DNA from: Sipunculus nudus
Taxonomy: Eukaryota > Annelida > Sipuncula > Golfingiida > Sipunculidae
NCBI GenBank assembly: GCA_026874595.1
Contig: CM049313.1
Location: 25,232,008 to 25,296,007, forward strand
DNA length: 64,000 nt
Direction: 5' to 3'
Positions within the stretch are counted from its first letter, which is position 1. The number at the start of each line of letters is the position of its first letter. Shown here one piece after another: positions 13,801-24,757 of the stretch. The notes below the pieces were generated by a model. That model ran no database searches. It was given only the letters and a program-made list of their open reading frames with translations, and was not told the DNA's origin. The position numbers were made by a program, and so were the translations under genes.

Positions 13801-16800
13801 GCAGTTTGTTGTATGGGCTGGTTGTTGTATAGGCTGTTCGTTGTATTGGCCAGTCATTGTATGGGCTTATTGTTGTTTGGGCTGGTTGTTGTATGGGCTG
13901 GTTGTTGTATGGGCTGGTTGTTGTATGGGCTGGTTGTTGTATGGGCTATACTGTGCTTTACAGCCAGATGTATACTTCACCATAAAATGATCTTATCAAG
14001 TGTTTAGATTCAGTTGGATTCTACAAGCCTACAAATGTCTTATCCTCAAAGCCAGTAACTACTGGATTCTGGATTTATTCACTCTCAAGTTCAGATTTAA
14101 ATGATGTCACATCACATATCACAGCTCCATGTCTTTGACATGAATGATGTCACCTCACATATCACAGCTCCTGGTCTCTAACATAAATAGTGTCACATCA
14201 CATACAGCTCCATGTCTTTGACATAAATGGTGTCAGGTCACATATCACAGCTCCATGTCTTTGACAAAAATTATGTCCTGTCACATATTATAGCTCAGTG
14301 TTTCAGACTTAAATGATGTCACTCCATTACATGTTATAAAGAATATTGTCAGATATTGTGTGTTAATAACTTTCTCCATCTGTACCTACAGGAAAACATG
14401 TTTTGAAGACCAAGCATGTGACAGAGACACCAGCCCATAAACAAGTCTCCTCTGCAGTTCTGCGACAGCTTGAGAAAAAAAGAAAGCACACAAGAGTGGT
14501 ATCAAGTGTCACAGTGGTTGAGGAGTCACCATTGAAGCAGGCTACGTCTGGTACGTGTTTGTTCCATAGTAGACCACCCCTGACTTGGTAATCACCTTAA
14601 TCGAGGTATAAACTTTGTATACTTAGCTCAGACTGACAGCTGTAGGTGTGGACGTTTGTTTTCTGATGTCGGTCATCTATTAGTTCATCTGTCAGTATTT
14701 AATTCTTCAAACATCATATTTGCTGTTAGCAGGGTGAGGCATCTTCATGCAATAACACCATTTAGACAACTTTATAAATGTGAGTATGAAGTCTTGGAGC
14801 AGTCCTAGCATACTTGATGACTTGAGCAATTGTTCTGAGCCCCCCCAATTTTTCATATTTTCTGTATCAGTACCCTGTCTATGTTGATCTTCTTTTCAAC
14901 CATCTGGCTGTCTGTTTAACTGTAACTTTTAGACCTAGAAACTTTATATCAAGACAGGTTATGGTGAAATGTTCTTTAAAATCAAAATGAGTTCAAAGTG
15001 ACATATATTCCACAAACTGAGAAAACTTATGAGCCCCTTGAAAGTCTTAAATTTCATGGTTCAGTAAGTCGCTGAAAAAATAATTAAACTATGAAATAGA
15101 AATCTTATATCCCTGTCAGCTTGGTAAAGCTGTACCCATTTGCTTAAAATTTCACCCACAGTGGTGAAATTTTACTTCAGTCTGTCCATTTTGATTAAAA
15201 ATGTATACAGTAACTTAATTTAAAAAAAAATTAATGCATGGATTGGCTTGAATTTCACCGATCTTGTTGATCTTATTTTTTAGACTAGGAGATGATCTCT
15301 GTTATAGAGTAAGGTTTACACAGGTCTGAGATTTAAAAAATTATTAATTTTTATTTATTAATATTTATTTATTAATATTAATTATTATAAACTTTTAAAT
15401 CATTACTATAATATGTAATAATGCTTGTGTTTGACATTTGCTTGTATGAATATTATATCATCCTTTAATGGTTGTATTTAAATATTTATATTTTATTTCC
15501 AGGAGATAATGCAACAAAGAAAACTCCAAGAAAGACAATCTTCTCTTCTAGGAGATCCTTCTATTCAGGCGCTAACCAGAAAAAGTCAAGGAATGTTGAA
15601 AAGTACAGTAAACTTGAAGCCAGAATGACTCAGCAATTCTTACAAAGCCCACCCCAAAATGGAGCTATCAACCATCTAACACCTTCACGAAAGATTAAGC
15701 CTACTTTCCTGTTTGCCAAATGCATAAGTCCCTCTCCCCGTCACAAGAGGGCCCTCACATTCACAGCTGATGCTGACAAGGGAATACACTTAAACTTGGC
15801 TGGTCCAAATCCCCTGTCATCTGTAAAGAAATCTCCAAGTAGATTGCTTAGTGGGCTTCAAGGACCACACAGGACAGTCCTAGATTCTCCAAGTAGGCAT
15901 ACTCGCTCACAGACAGTGGAGGATTCACCGGTTAAACATAGGAACATTTTGAGTGCTGGTTTAGATGTTGACTCACCTGCAAAGAACACCAGAGGCCAGG
16001 TGCTCTCTTCACCTCTGAGGCAACCCTGTAATGCTGAAGCAAAACACAAGAGTCCCAGCTCAAGTGGACCACAAACAGAATTATCACAAATACTCAGTTC
16101 GCCATCTCAGAATACAAGGTCCCACACATCTCTCTTTTCACCAAAAGAAAGTCCATCAGTCCCTGGGAATAGCATGAACGCTGCCCAGACCCCAGTGAAG
16201 CAACACTTACTGGGAAACCGGTTCAATATGAACAAGTCTCTGCACAGCTCTCCAGGCAATTTTAAACCTCGCAAAGTCACACTCATCAAAGTTGACAGGC
16301 ATACAGATCCCCAAAACGACAAGTGGAAACCACTTTTCATGGGCAGCATGGAAGAACAGGAAATCTGTGGATTTTCTGATCAAAGCTGTACAGGTGACAG
16401 TAGAAATGTATATCACTCAGGTATGAAAGTTAGTGCTTGTGATCTGCCTTTTAGTCCTGGGAGATCAAATCACATTGCAATGGACAGTCAAAGGAGAAAA
16501 ATACTGGAGTCACCAATCCAGTGTCCACGTCCTGCCGTCGGCCGTTGTGAGGTGGCCAGGACTGAGGCAGTCAGTGCACAGCCTCAAACTCCATGTAAGA
16601 ACCAACAAATAAGACCTGAATTTACCCCACCATCTATCAAGCAAAAACACAAAGTCCTGCCTAGAAAAAGTGTCTCACCAGCTGAAGCAGAATGCAAAAA
16701 TGTATATCAGAAAACATACACATCTTCTCAGACTGAAAGAGAAAAACATCTTTCTCCTGAAAACTCTAGTGCCAGCAGATGTGCAGAACCTTTAGGTGAC

Positions 16801-17625
16801 CCTGAACAGATGTCCTCCTGTACATCCCAAGATCAACTTAAACGCAAAGTCTGCTTAAAAAGGCGAAGGAGAAAATCCTCTCCAAGGAATGCAGAGGGCT
16901 CTGCTGTAGGACCAATAAAAAAACAGTGTTTAAATAAAGATCTTACCATGGAGGCTGAGGTACCTTGTGAGTGTCCTCGACATGATGGTTCCCTGGAGTG
17001 TAGTTCACAGTCTGTGTCTAGTCAGGAGTACTCTAATGGACAGGAGTTGTTTTTGTCAGCCAATGAATCAACTGGTGCTGGGGATTCTTTACTTGACAAA
17101 GTTCATAGCAGTTCTGTTGTGAAATCAAATGTTATAGAACAGCCTTTGGCTATGTTACCTGCTGTTAGAGTGCTAAGGAAACATTCTAGCCTGGCGTCTC
17201 ATGCCAGCAGCCTGTCAGACTGCAGCAGCACCCACTCGCCTGTACCATGCAGCCCTACTAGCACCAGAGGATTGAGGAAATCAGACGAGGCCCACACCCC
17301 GAGTAACCATGGTAAATCTACAGCAGCCACCAATCCATCACCAGCTGATTCAGTGAAAGGTTTATCACCAGGCAGGTTGAAGTATTCTCCGTATCTGTCT
17401 GCCAAAGGTCTGTCTGCTCTGATGAACTCCCCGATGTTGTCTGACCACTCAGAGGAATCAGGACATTCTGGCAGACTGAGGTTCAGCAGGGGAACCCCAG
17501 TACTGATCAACCAATCACCAGTCACCTCCACCAGGCCGTACACACAGGGACCAGCTGTTGATAAAACTGCCAAAAAAAGTCGAAGGTCACTGTATCGGAC
17601 TGAGACCAGTAAACAAATCAGTTAA
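4805..17625 (+). CDS. TICRR: Treslin/TICRR-like replication initiation factor, C-terminal half (five exons)
   Basis: Joined exons: 4805-4877, 5539-5608, 12552-12770, 14392-14550 and 15503-17625, all with AG/GT borders and matching phases (0, 1, 1, 1). They give 880 residues, open at the 5' side because earlier exons are outside the window. The protein is basic and rich in Ser/Thr-Pro. It holds many full CDK sites (S/T-P-x-K/R), including GSPRK, RSPRK, KSPRK, ESPLK, KTPRK, DSPVK, DSPAK and QTPVK, plus the block ETPAHKQVS. Treslin binds TopBP1 after CDK phosphorylation and helps load CDC45 at replication origins in the nucleus. The identification rests on recalled similarity of the KVRRNLF, ETPAHKQVS and EESP blocks and on the overall layout, not on a search. 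Another CDK-regulated disordered protein remains possible. Confidence 0.68.
5539..5608 (+). CDS. TICRR: TICRR-like exon b
   Basis: The acceptor is CTTGTTTTCAG and the donor is GTAAAT. It starts in phase 0, continuing exon a, and ends one base into a codon, which matches the next exon. The 23 codons are rich in Ser, Thr, Lys and Arg (KGKNQTRTSARLAS at the start). It is too short and featureless to identify alone; support comes from splice sites and phase. The next intron is about 6.9 kb and filled with repeats. Confidence 0.6.
6058..7318 (+). mobile_element. Family B element, copy 1 (intronic)
   Basis: The left end is TAGCTCAGCTCACTG...TATGAGCTATAG followed by GTCCGTCGTCCGTCCGGCC. About three core units of roughly 340 bp follow, marked by CTTGGAAACCT, TTGATACAAAAGCTC and GACTGGTGGCGCCACCTGT. 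A C17 tract lies near 6281-6297. The right end is CTGAGCATCA, the hairpin TGACC-CATA-GGTCA and CTTG before TTT. It lies wholly inside the TICRR-like intron, in sense orientation. Flanking intron (5609-6050 and 7319-7604) shows nothing notable. Confidence 0.75.
7605..8340 (+). mobile_element. Family E left end with unmatched right-end piece
   Basis: The left end has AAGGGCCCCCC pairing with GGTGCCCTATAG, then a dense CTGTCCGTCTGTC stretch (7649-7681), as in the copy at 10283. A right end of the A/B type (CAGCTGAGCTTCACGGCCCC ... CTTG) is at about 8307-8335, so the block may be a chimera or have lost one end. No core tandem repeats are clear. The intron from 8341 to 8576 shows nothing else. Confidence 0.45.
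8577..9669 (+). mobile_element. Family C element, copy 1 (intronic)
   Basis: The left terminal stem-loop is GTATCCGGCAAAAC-AGA-GTTTTGCAGATA (8577-8605), followed by a CCGCCGCCGC stretch. Core units of about 280 bp contain GGTGGCGCCACC and variants, CATGCTAATATCTCAGGACT and CTGAAATTTTGCA. The right end has the hairpin GTAGTCG-CTTGT-CGACTAC (9640-9658), a 7-nt spacer and CTAG before TT. A hairpin followed by CTRR before T is the Helitron 3' signature. Intron 9670-10282 holds no recognisable feature. Confidence 0.7.
10283..10943 (+). mobile_element. Family E element, copy 2 (intronic)
   Basis: The left end is TTAGGGCCTCGCTTG...GCTGGTGCCCTATAG followed by CTGTCCATCCATCTGTC. The core contains GATTTTGGGGT plus GTCAAGGTCACAGGA twice (about 10460 and 10600). 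The probable right end is a GGGCC...GGGGCCC hairpin near 10921-10940. The element is diverged and its exact end is uncertain. Confidence 0.5.
11019..11752 (+). mobile_element. Another hairpin-ended repeat, CTGT/CCGT type
   Basis: It begins TATTCCCCTGCTGTAGGAGG, then GTCCGTGTCTGTCCGTCTGT (11048-11067 region), and has core pieces with GCAGATGGCACCACC (about 11193) and TTGGCGCCACCA (about 11490), degenerate forms of the palindrome seen in other families. The end is GCCTATAGGC, a 10-bp palindrome, then CCTG before TTT (about 11735-11752). Ordinary intron sequence (11753-12551) follows, with nothing identified. Confidence 0.45.
12552..12770 (+). CDS. TICRR: TICRR-like exon c (clustered CDK sites)
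   Basis: The exon starts two bases into a codon split after G and ends after the first base of a codon, so it is phase 1 on both sides. It encodes 72 full codons: KVRRNLF, then GSPRK, a QRSQTVSVMERSRSPRK stretch, KSPRKK and RTPTG. Four minimal S/T-P sites lie in about 60 basic residues. In vertebrate Treslin a pair of conserved CDK sites recruits TopBP1; this exon and the next are my candidates for the equivalent region. Confidence 0.7.
13141..13947 (+). repeat. 16-bp minisatellite, intronic
   Basis: About 45-50 copies of a unit close to GGTTGTTGTATGGGCT, regular from 13315 and more degenerate on the left (TTGTATTGGCTAGTCA units). Variants such as GGCTGTTTTTTGTATG and GGCTGCCTGTTGTATT recur in a patterned order. 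The unit has no stop codon in any forward frame and 16 is not a multiple of 3, so all three frames read through as a repeating hydrophobic peptide. These open frames are by-products of the repeat, not genes. It lies in the intron between exons c and d. Confidence 0.95.
14098..14330 (+). repeat. 43-bp tandem repeat, intronic
   Basis: Five to six imperfect units near 43 bp, each with GATGTCACATCACATATCAC, AGCTCCATGTCTTTGACAT and AAAT. Later units drift (TATTATAGCTCAGTGTTTCA). The array ends about 60 bp before exon d. Confidence 0.85.
14392..14550 (+). CDS. TICRR: TICRR-like exon d (ETPAHKQ block)
   Basis: The acceptor is CATCTGTACCTACAG and the donor is GTACGT; phase is 1 on both sides. The 52 full codons include VTETPAHKQVSSAVLRQLEK and VTVVEESPLKQ. 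The ETPAHKQ-plus-EESP pair is the strongest reason for calling the gene TICRR. The 950-bp intron that follows has a weak family B trace at about 14925-15010 (AGACCTAGAAACTTTATATC) and an AT-rich stretch at 15330-15420. Confidence 0.7.
15503..17625 (+). CDS. TICRR: TICRR-like terminal exon, Ser/Pro-rich tail
   Basis: The acceptor is TTTTATTTCCAG. The exon starts two bases into a codon (phase 1) and runs 706 residues to TAA. The ATG at 15472 is in the intron and is not the start. The sequence is low-complexity, basic and probably disordered. A loose repeat of the form DSPSRHTRSQ, DSPAKNTRGQ, SSPSQNTRSH occurs in the first third. KRRRRKSSPR, about residue 470 of this exon, is a candidate nuclear localisation signal. 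Near the C terminus there is a denser block, LKYSPYLSAKGLSALMNSP, which may be a conserved short motif. The antisense ORFs inside are shadows. Confidence 0.75.
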
Positions 17626-18199
17626 ATGTTGCATTAGTATTAGGGTGTCACTAGTACTGGAACCTGTTTCGTTATAACAAATGATATAATGTCCTGCTGA
17701 CTTCATGCCTACACATCAGACATGCTGTCTCTAGCTCACTGGCAGGGGGCATCTTGTAACTTTAAGTACTAAGAATTTCTGAATTAGGTATATAGGAAAA
17801 ATTTTAAACTCAGTTTATGTCATCCCATTCACAAATCAACAGGCCTGCAACCTGAATGTCAGTTGAAATTTAACAATTCTTTACATGTTTGGAATTTTTT
17901 TTGTAAAAGCACACAGGGGGAGGGCATCTGCATTCCTACTTGAAATAACTTGACATTTTCCACTTAACCAGACGCGAAAAATGTCCTCCCAGGAATTTCT
18001 AATGTCTGTGACCGTGATTATGTTGTTTCTCATTTCATATTAGTATATACTCTCAGTATGTATACTCCACCAAAAGAGACCTGGCTCATGAGTGTCATTT
18101 CTATGTCCTTTAGTAGCTGCCCTGGTCGTTTGAGGTATCAGTCATTTAAATAGATGTACTGTTATGTAATATTTCTGTGTGAGGATTGCTTGAAATAAA
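17626..18199 (+). other. 3' UTR of the TICRR-like gene
   Basis: Non-coding sequence follows the TAA. The first AATAAA is at 18194-18199 within TTGAAATAAAAAAG, which makes a reasonable poly(A) signal; a second is at 18755-18760. Which is used cannot be told from sequence. Confidence 0.5.
18194..18199 (+). terminator. Candidate poly(A) signal AATAAA
   Basis: It lies 569 bp after the TAA of the TICRR-like gene and is the first perfect AATAAA downstream. Bases 18200-18960 hold no other recognised feature. Confidence 0.45.
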
Positions 18200-18960
18200 A
18201 AAGTATTTTTTTCAAAAGTAAAATCACATTTTTGGATAGAAATACTTTGCAGGGCCAATTGGTGTTTATTTACACATACATAAACATAGAAGTGTGAAGG
18301 TCAAACGAAAATGTGTAGTAGTCACTCTTTATCAGTAGGTAAGATGTCAGGCCACTTTGAGAGAGTGTGGTATTTTATACTTTATTCAGGGGTAGGGACT
18401 TCATTGGCCCTCTGTTAAACCCGCAGTCTGAATTTATGAACTGTAGAATAGTTGTTACAGATTAACATGTTTGGTCTGTAATTACATATGCAGAATGTTT
18501 CAGTATCTGTTTCAGGTAGATCTGGTGATCTGCAAACAATTTAAGACATATCAGGTGTGCAGGGGTCAGTATAAATGACCATGAACAAATTATTTTTAGC
18601 CAGGCAGAATTTCAGTCCTTTCACCATCATCAAGGAGCATGTTTTGTATATTTTGGTACAGATGGTCATTTTATTCTTGGAACTTATTGTTAAGAGATCT
18701 CTGTCAAATGAGTGACCTCATTTTCACAAGCTGGATACTGATTTTTTTTTGGTCAATAAAACCAGTAATAACTTTTCTTTAATATCGGTGCTGAATTTTG
18801 TGTTCTTACTTTAGGCTCATCCGTAAGGTACAGGTATTGCCATTTTCTTGTCCCTTAGCAGCCATTGCCCGCAATGGCAAGACACATTCTTACTATTCTA
18901 TCCATATCCTGTATCATATACAGATGTGATGGCTCCACCTATATTTCTAGTCTTTACAAG

Positions 18961-19150
18961 TTTTTTTTTAAGCTCAGCCAACTGAAAGTCAACTGAGGTG
19001 TAGGAATGGCATTTTGTCCCCGGTCCATCAATCTGTCCTTTAGTAAGGCACAAATCATAACCGCTAAAACTGAACATGCAGGAAGGTCAATAAAAAATCT
19101 CCTTGGAAACCTGAAATCAGGTAACTGCGACCTATAGACACCGTGATGCT
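18961..19150 (+). repeat. Truncated family B left end
   Basis: AAGCTCAGCCAACTGAAAGT, then GGCACAAATCATAACCGC and CTCCTTGGAAACCTGAAATC, match the family B left end and first core, but the copy stops at about 19130. The following 19151-19835 shows nothing identified. Confidence 0.5.
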
Positions 19151-19835
19151 ACAGAAACTAGGTCACTGACCACGTAGTGTTCTGTAAGGCAAAACATGGG
19201 CTGCAGCAGGAACTAAGCTATGTATATACTTTGCAATACCAGTCAGAGTTACGCTTCATTTTTCTCACTGTTAAGGGTCATTTTGCATATCAAATGCCAT
19301 AAACGTCATTCTGGGGTCCCTACAATTAAATAGTCATTTGAACTCCACGACGCCTTCCCATTAACATTTAAATTTGCACCTGACAATCTCATCTGCTGTT
19401 CAGCATCTATAGTACAGGCATTTTACCTAAAATAAGTGGTCAACCTCGCACAAATTGCAACAAAAGTAAAATCATTTGATTTTGATTCCTTTGCTTGTAT
19501 GTTAGAAAAAAAGTCCTAAGCAATTGTGTGGGGGGAAAGTTTGAAAATCATCAAATTTGACAAGGCAGAAAATACTTTTTATTTTACCATTCATCAGCGT
19601 TCAAACGGTGTTGATTGAATGATCTCTTGGTTATCGTCATGCTTATTCTTGTTTAAGTAGTTTTGAAATAAAGTGTATTTCATGACATTTAAGAAACTAT
19701 GGTAATGATAAAAAAAACTACAGTCTGTGAACTAAAGTGACATCATGAGCAATACTATCTAAAAATGGTAACAATAACTAAATATCTCTGGGAAACCTTA
19801 ACACTGCCCAAACCTCTGACATACATCACAATTTT

Positions 19836-22800
19836 TAGCTCAGCTGACTATAAGACTGTAAGGCTGTCTGGCCGTCCGGCCGTAAACAGGGCACAAACTG
19901 TAACTGCTGGACCTAGAATCTTGTAACTTGAAACCTTGGGAGGTTTATAAAAAATCTCCTTGGAAACCTGAAATTAGGTCTCTGTTACCCATATTCTTCG
20001 AGCTATGGGGCTCTGAGGTACCCCCCCCCCCCCCCAGAATAATGGAAAATTTGATACAAAAGCTCAATTATCTGAACAACTAATGCAGTGATCACCATGA
20101 GTTTTTGCATGGATATTGATCATGGAGTGTTTTATCAGTTTCTGCAGTCTGGTGGCGCCACCTGTATTTTTTCGATTTTTACGAATTTTTTTTTGCTATT
20201 TTTGAGAACTCTTAAGATGTGGTCATCTGTTAACAGGGCACAAATCGTAACGAGGGGACCTAGAATCTTCTCACTTGACCTGCGGGGAGGCCCAAGAAAA
20301 GTTCTTGTGGAAACCTGAAATGTAGTCTCTGTGACCCTATAACCTCTGAGCTATGGGGTTCTGAAGTACCCCCCAGAATAATGGAAAATTTGATACAAAA
20401 GCTCAAGTATCTGAACAACTATTGTATTAATCACCATGAATCTTTGCATGGATATTGATCATGGAATGTTTCATCAGTTTCTGCAGTCTGGTGGCACCAC
20501 CTGTATTATTTCTATTTTTTAAGAATGTTTTTCTCTATTTTTGAGACCTTAAGATGTGGTCATCTGTAAACAGGGCACAAATCATAATGACTGGACCTAG
20601 AATCTTCTCTCTTGACGTGCAGGGAGGGCCATGAAAAATCTCCTTGAAAACCTGAAATTAGGTCTCTGTAACCCATATCCTTCAAGCTATGGGGCTCCAA
20701 AGTACCCCCCAGATAATGCAAAATTTGATACAAAAGCTCAAGTATCTGAATAACTACTACATTGGTCACCATGATTCTTTGTATGAATATTGATCATGGG
20801 ATGTTCTATCACTTCCTGCAGGCTGGAAGCGCCACCTGTATTTTTTCCAATTTTTACGATTATTTTTCTCTTTTTTTTTCAGACCTGCAATGAAACTGTC
20901 ATATGTTAACAGGCCACATATTGTAACCACTGGACCTGGAATCTTCAAATTTAATATACAGCGAGGGCCATGAAAAATCTCCTTGAAAACCTGAAATTAG
21001 GTCTCTGTTACCCATATCCTTCGAGGTATGGGGCTCTGAAGTACCCCCCAGAATAATGCAAAATTTGATACAAAAGCTCAAGTATCTGAATAACTACTAC
21101 ATTGGTCACCATGATTCTTTGCATGAATATTGATCATGGGATGTTCCATCACTTTCTGCAGACTGGTGGCACCACCTGTATTTTTTCCAATTTTACGATT
21201 TTTTTTCTATATAATTGAGACCTTCAAAGAAGCTGTCATCTGTTAACAGGGCACAAATCGTAACCGCTGGACATGGATTATTCTAACTTGACATCAAGAG
21301 AGGTCCATGAAAAGTCTCTATGGAAACCTGAAATTAAGTCTCTGTTACCCATATCCTTCCAGCTATGGGGCTTGTAAGTACTCCTAAGAATAATTAAAAA
21401 TGTGATACAAAAGCTGTAGTATCTGAATAACTAATGTACTGATGGCCATGATTTTTCGCATTCATATTGATCATGGAGTGTTTCATCAGTTCCTGCAGAC
21501 TGGTGGCGCCACCTATTTTTTAGCTCAGCTGACTTTAAGTCATCTGAGCTATAGTCGTGGTCCATTGTCCTTCGTCCGTCTGTCGTGCCGTCCGTCCGTC
21601 CGTAGATGTGGCATGTTTTGAAACCGTAAGACCTAGGAATCCAAAATTGTGCATAATGTTAGATGTCCCCAAGATCTCCTACCAAGCCCAAAACTGGGTC
21701 TTTGCGACTTTGTTCCTTTGAGAAATTAAGGAAAAACCTCAATTTTTTATTAAAAACCTATTTTCACACTTCAGGACTGCCTAATATCAAAACCACTCAT
21801 CTGTTTTTCCTCATATTTACCATAAATATTCCTTCTATATAGTTCCTATGTACATGCCAGAAATTAGGTCTGTATTATATAATTTAAAAAAGTTATGGGC
21901 CCAAACATAATGCATTTTGTAAGAAATCAGGAAAGATATTTGAACACTTAACACAAAATATGTTAAAGCTATGGACTTTTTTCCAGTAATATAACTTTAA
22001 TTAATCAAAATTAAATTGTATACCCAAAATTAGATCAAAATCTTTTAAATTTTTAAAAATATTAACAAAAATAAAAAATTGGTACCTTAAAATTTGCCCA
22101 ATTTTGACCATGGCACGTTTTTTTCCTGTAAGTACTGTTGATCTAATTTTCACAGCATGTACAAAGAAGGATTTAATCTGTTAAAATCTGAAATTTGAAA
22201 ATAAAAGCTGCAAAATTAGGCTTAGTTATTGAATATTTTTGGAGGCTTTTGTTGTATTCCCTTACATTGTCAAGCAGTCCACTGTGGTCACTGTTGGTCA
22301 TTCAGTGCAGCTCTGTATGCTCCCAAGGTTGTTGGCATAATGTTAGATGTCCCCAAGATCTCCTACCAAGCCAAAAACTGGGTCTTTGCGACTTTGTTCC
22401 TTTGAGAAATTAAGGAAAAACCTCAATTTTTTATTAAAAACCTATTTTCACATTTCAGGACAGCCTAACTACGAAACCACTCACCTGTTTTTCCTCATAT
22501 TTACCATAAATATTCCTCTATATAGTTCCTATGTACATGCCAGAAATTAGGTCTGTATTATATGATTTAAAAAAAAGTTATGGGCTCAAACATAATGCAT
22601 TTTGTAAAAAATCAGGAAAGATATTTGATCACTTAACACAAAACATTTTAAAGCTATGGACTTTTTTCCAGTAATATATCTTTTATTAATCAAAATTAAA
22701 TTGTATACCCAAAATTATATCAAAATCTGTTAAATTTTTAAAAATATTAGCAAAAATAAAAAATTGGTACCTTAAATTTTGCCTAAATTTGACCATGGCA

Positions 22801-24754
22801 CGGTTTTTTCTTATAAGTACATTTGATTTAATTTTCACAGCCAGTTTACATATGGATTTAATCTGATGAATTTTGAATTTGAAAGTATAAGCTTAAAAAA
22901 TAGTCTAGCTATTGAAGTTTTTTAGAAGACTTAATGTATTTGTAATTTCTAGCATCATGACCCTACTTTTGTTTACCTCGTAATCCCAAAATTGGCATAA
23001 TGTTAGATATAATTGTAAATATTCATATTCTTCCATACATTTCCTATGTAAATACCAAAATTTAGGTCAGTATTGCATAATTTGTTAAAGTTATAGGCCC
23101 AAACATAATGCACTTTGTAAAAAATCAGGATATATATTTACTCACTTAACATAAGAATGGCTGAGACTTTTTATCAGGAATATAACATCATTTAATCAAG
23201 ATTCAAGTGTATACGGAAAATTAGATCTGAAATTTGCAATTTTTTAAAGTTATTAGCATAAATATAAAATCAGTACCTTAAATTTTGCCCAACTTTGGCC
23301 ACGGCACAGTTTTTTCCTGTAAGTACTGTGGATGTTATTTTCACAGCATGTACACATAAGGATTAAATCTGTTAAAATCTTAAATATGAAAAATAAAAGC
23401 TGCAAAATTAGGCTAGTTATTGAATTAGTTTTGAGGCTCTTGTTGTATTCCCTTAAATACCACAGGGAGCCTTTCTCTCTCTCCCCCCTTACTCCCCCCC
23501 CCCCCCCCATTCCATTCTGTTGACAGACCTGTACTCTAAACAAGATGAATCTTATAATTTCACAGTAACAACAGAGACCCCTCACTGAACCCACCGCTTT
23601 GATACATAGGACTAATATACAAGACAAAGCTGATAATTTTAATGTTAAAAAATTCTTTTTGTTGAGACTTGGACAATTTTGATTTTTTTTTTTAAGAAAA
23701 AAATGTTCAGGAATTTTATCCTAATATTCATATATGGTAAAATATTAGGACCTAATGAAAGTGCTAACTGACAAGATTTAAGAAGACAGAAATACTTTGT
23801 AGCATTTCGTTCATATCTCTGAAAGTTGGTGGGGCCTAGTTATCTAGTTTTTAAAATTAGAAATATTGGTCAAACTTTGTGGGATTAGTTTTTAACTCAT
23901 ATGGCCATATATTTAACTTTTGAAAAATTAATTACCTTCACACACTATTTGTTTATGAAATGGATCTTTTATATGACACTTACCGTAAGCCCATTTTTTC
24001 CCTTGGTGCATCACTAAATGGTTTCAGGCCAAAAGTTTCATTTATTACACAGTCCATATGCCTTAGCTCATGTCCATTATTCTATAATTTACAGAGTTTC
24101 ATTTAAGCTGGGCCATTTTCTCTTAGCTTTTCAAATGGTAATATACATGGAAAAACCATAAGAAACAAAAATATTTTGCAGTTACTAATATTTTCCAAAA
24201 TTCAGCTGAGTAACGTGACCCATAGGTCCCTTGTTTTTAATTTGTATGCATTTTTTTCTCATTTTGAGACTTTCAAATAAAGCCTCGACTTGTAACAGGG
24301 CACAAATCGTAACCACTTGACCTAGAATCTTCATACTTGACATCTAGGGAGGTCCATGGAAAGTCTTCATGGAAATTTTGAAATTAGGTCTCTGTTACCC
24401 ATATTCTCTGAGCTATGGGGCTCATAAGTACCCCCGTAATAATTAAAAATGTGATACAAAAACAGTGTTTGTTTCTGGAGAACTCCTCTGAGATCCTTGG
24501 ACTGATCTTCTGTAACCCGGCTTAGTTGTTCCCTCACCTATGTAGTTGTGCATAACAAAGACAGGTGGCACCACCTGCAATCCTTTCTGGCAAGTCTGAA
24601 TCTGGGTGTCTTTAGATAACAGCTGATATCTCAGGAGTGGCTCAATGTATTGAGCTGAAAGTTAGCATGTATATAGATCTTGGATCTCTCCATCTTGTAA
24701 TTGAATTCAACAATCCTTGAATTAAGCTGAGCGTCATGGCCCATGGGCCAATAG
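19836..24754 (+). mobile_element. Family B element, copy 2 (interrupted by family A)
   Basis: The left end is TAGCTCAGCTGACTATAAG, then GGCCGTCCGGCCGT. About five core units of 340 bp follow, with CTTGGAAACCTGAAATTAGG recurring near 19960, 20300, 20640, 20980 and 21320. A poly-C tract is near 20021-20035. The last visible core breaks off after GGTGGCGCCACCTATTTTT at 21520 and resumes at 24234. The right end has the 14-bp palindrome TGGCCCATGGGCCA, then ATAG before TTTT. Confidence 0.75.
21521..24233 (+). mobile_element. Family A element, copy 2, nested in B
   Basis: The left-end stem-loop is TAGCTCAG...CTGAGCTATAG with CCGTCCGTCCGTCCGT at about 21590-21603. Core units with ATAATGTTAGATGTCCCCAA occur near 21654 and 22340, and a diverged one near 22998, a period of about 650-690 bp. 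A C-rich tract is at 23485-23508. The right end is TTCAGCTGAG, TGACCCATAGGTCC and CTTG before TTTTT. Deleting it rejoins the interrupted B core. Confidence 0.8.
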
Positions 24755-24757
24755 TTT

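Noticed and set aside
13271-14007. Overlapping ORFs of 96-181 residues rich in Trp, Leu, Cys and Gly, looking like a membrane protein
   Set aside because: They are translations of the 16-bp minisatellite in all three frames, within an intron of the TICRR-like gene.
15472-15502. ATG at 15472 as the start of a separate 717-residue gene
   Set aside because: The first 10 codons are a polypyrimidine tract and acceptor (TTTTATTTCCAG); phase continuity with exons c and d shows the coding exon begins at 15503.
15858-17573. Antisense ORFs of 63-124 residues inside the large terminal exon
   Set aside because: They lie opposite a 706-codon exon with matching splice phase and show no domain of their own.
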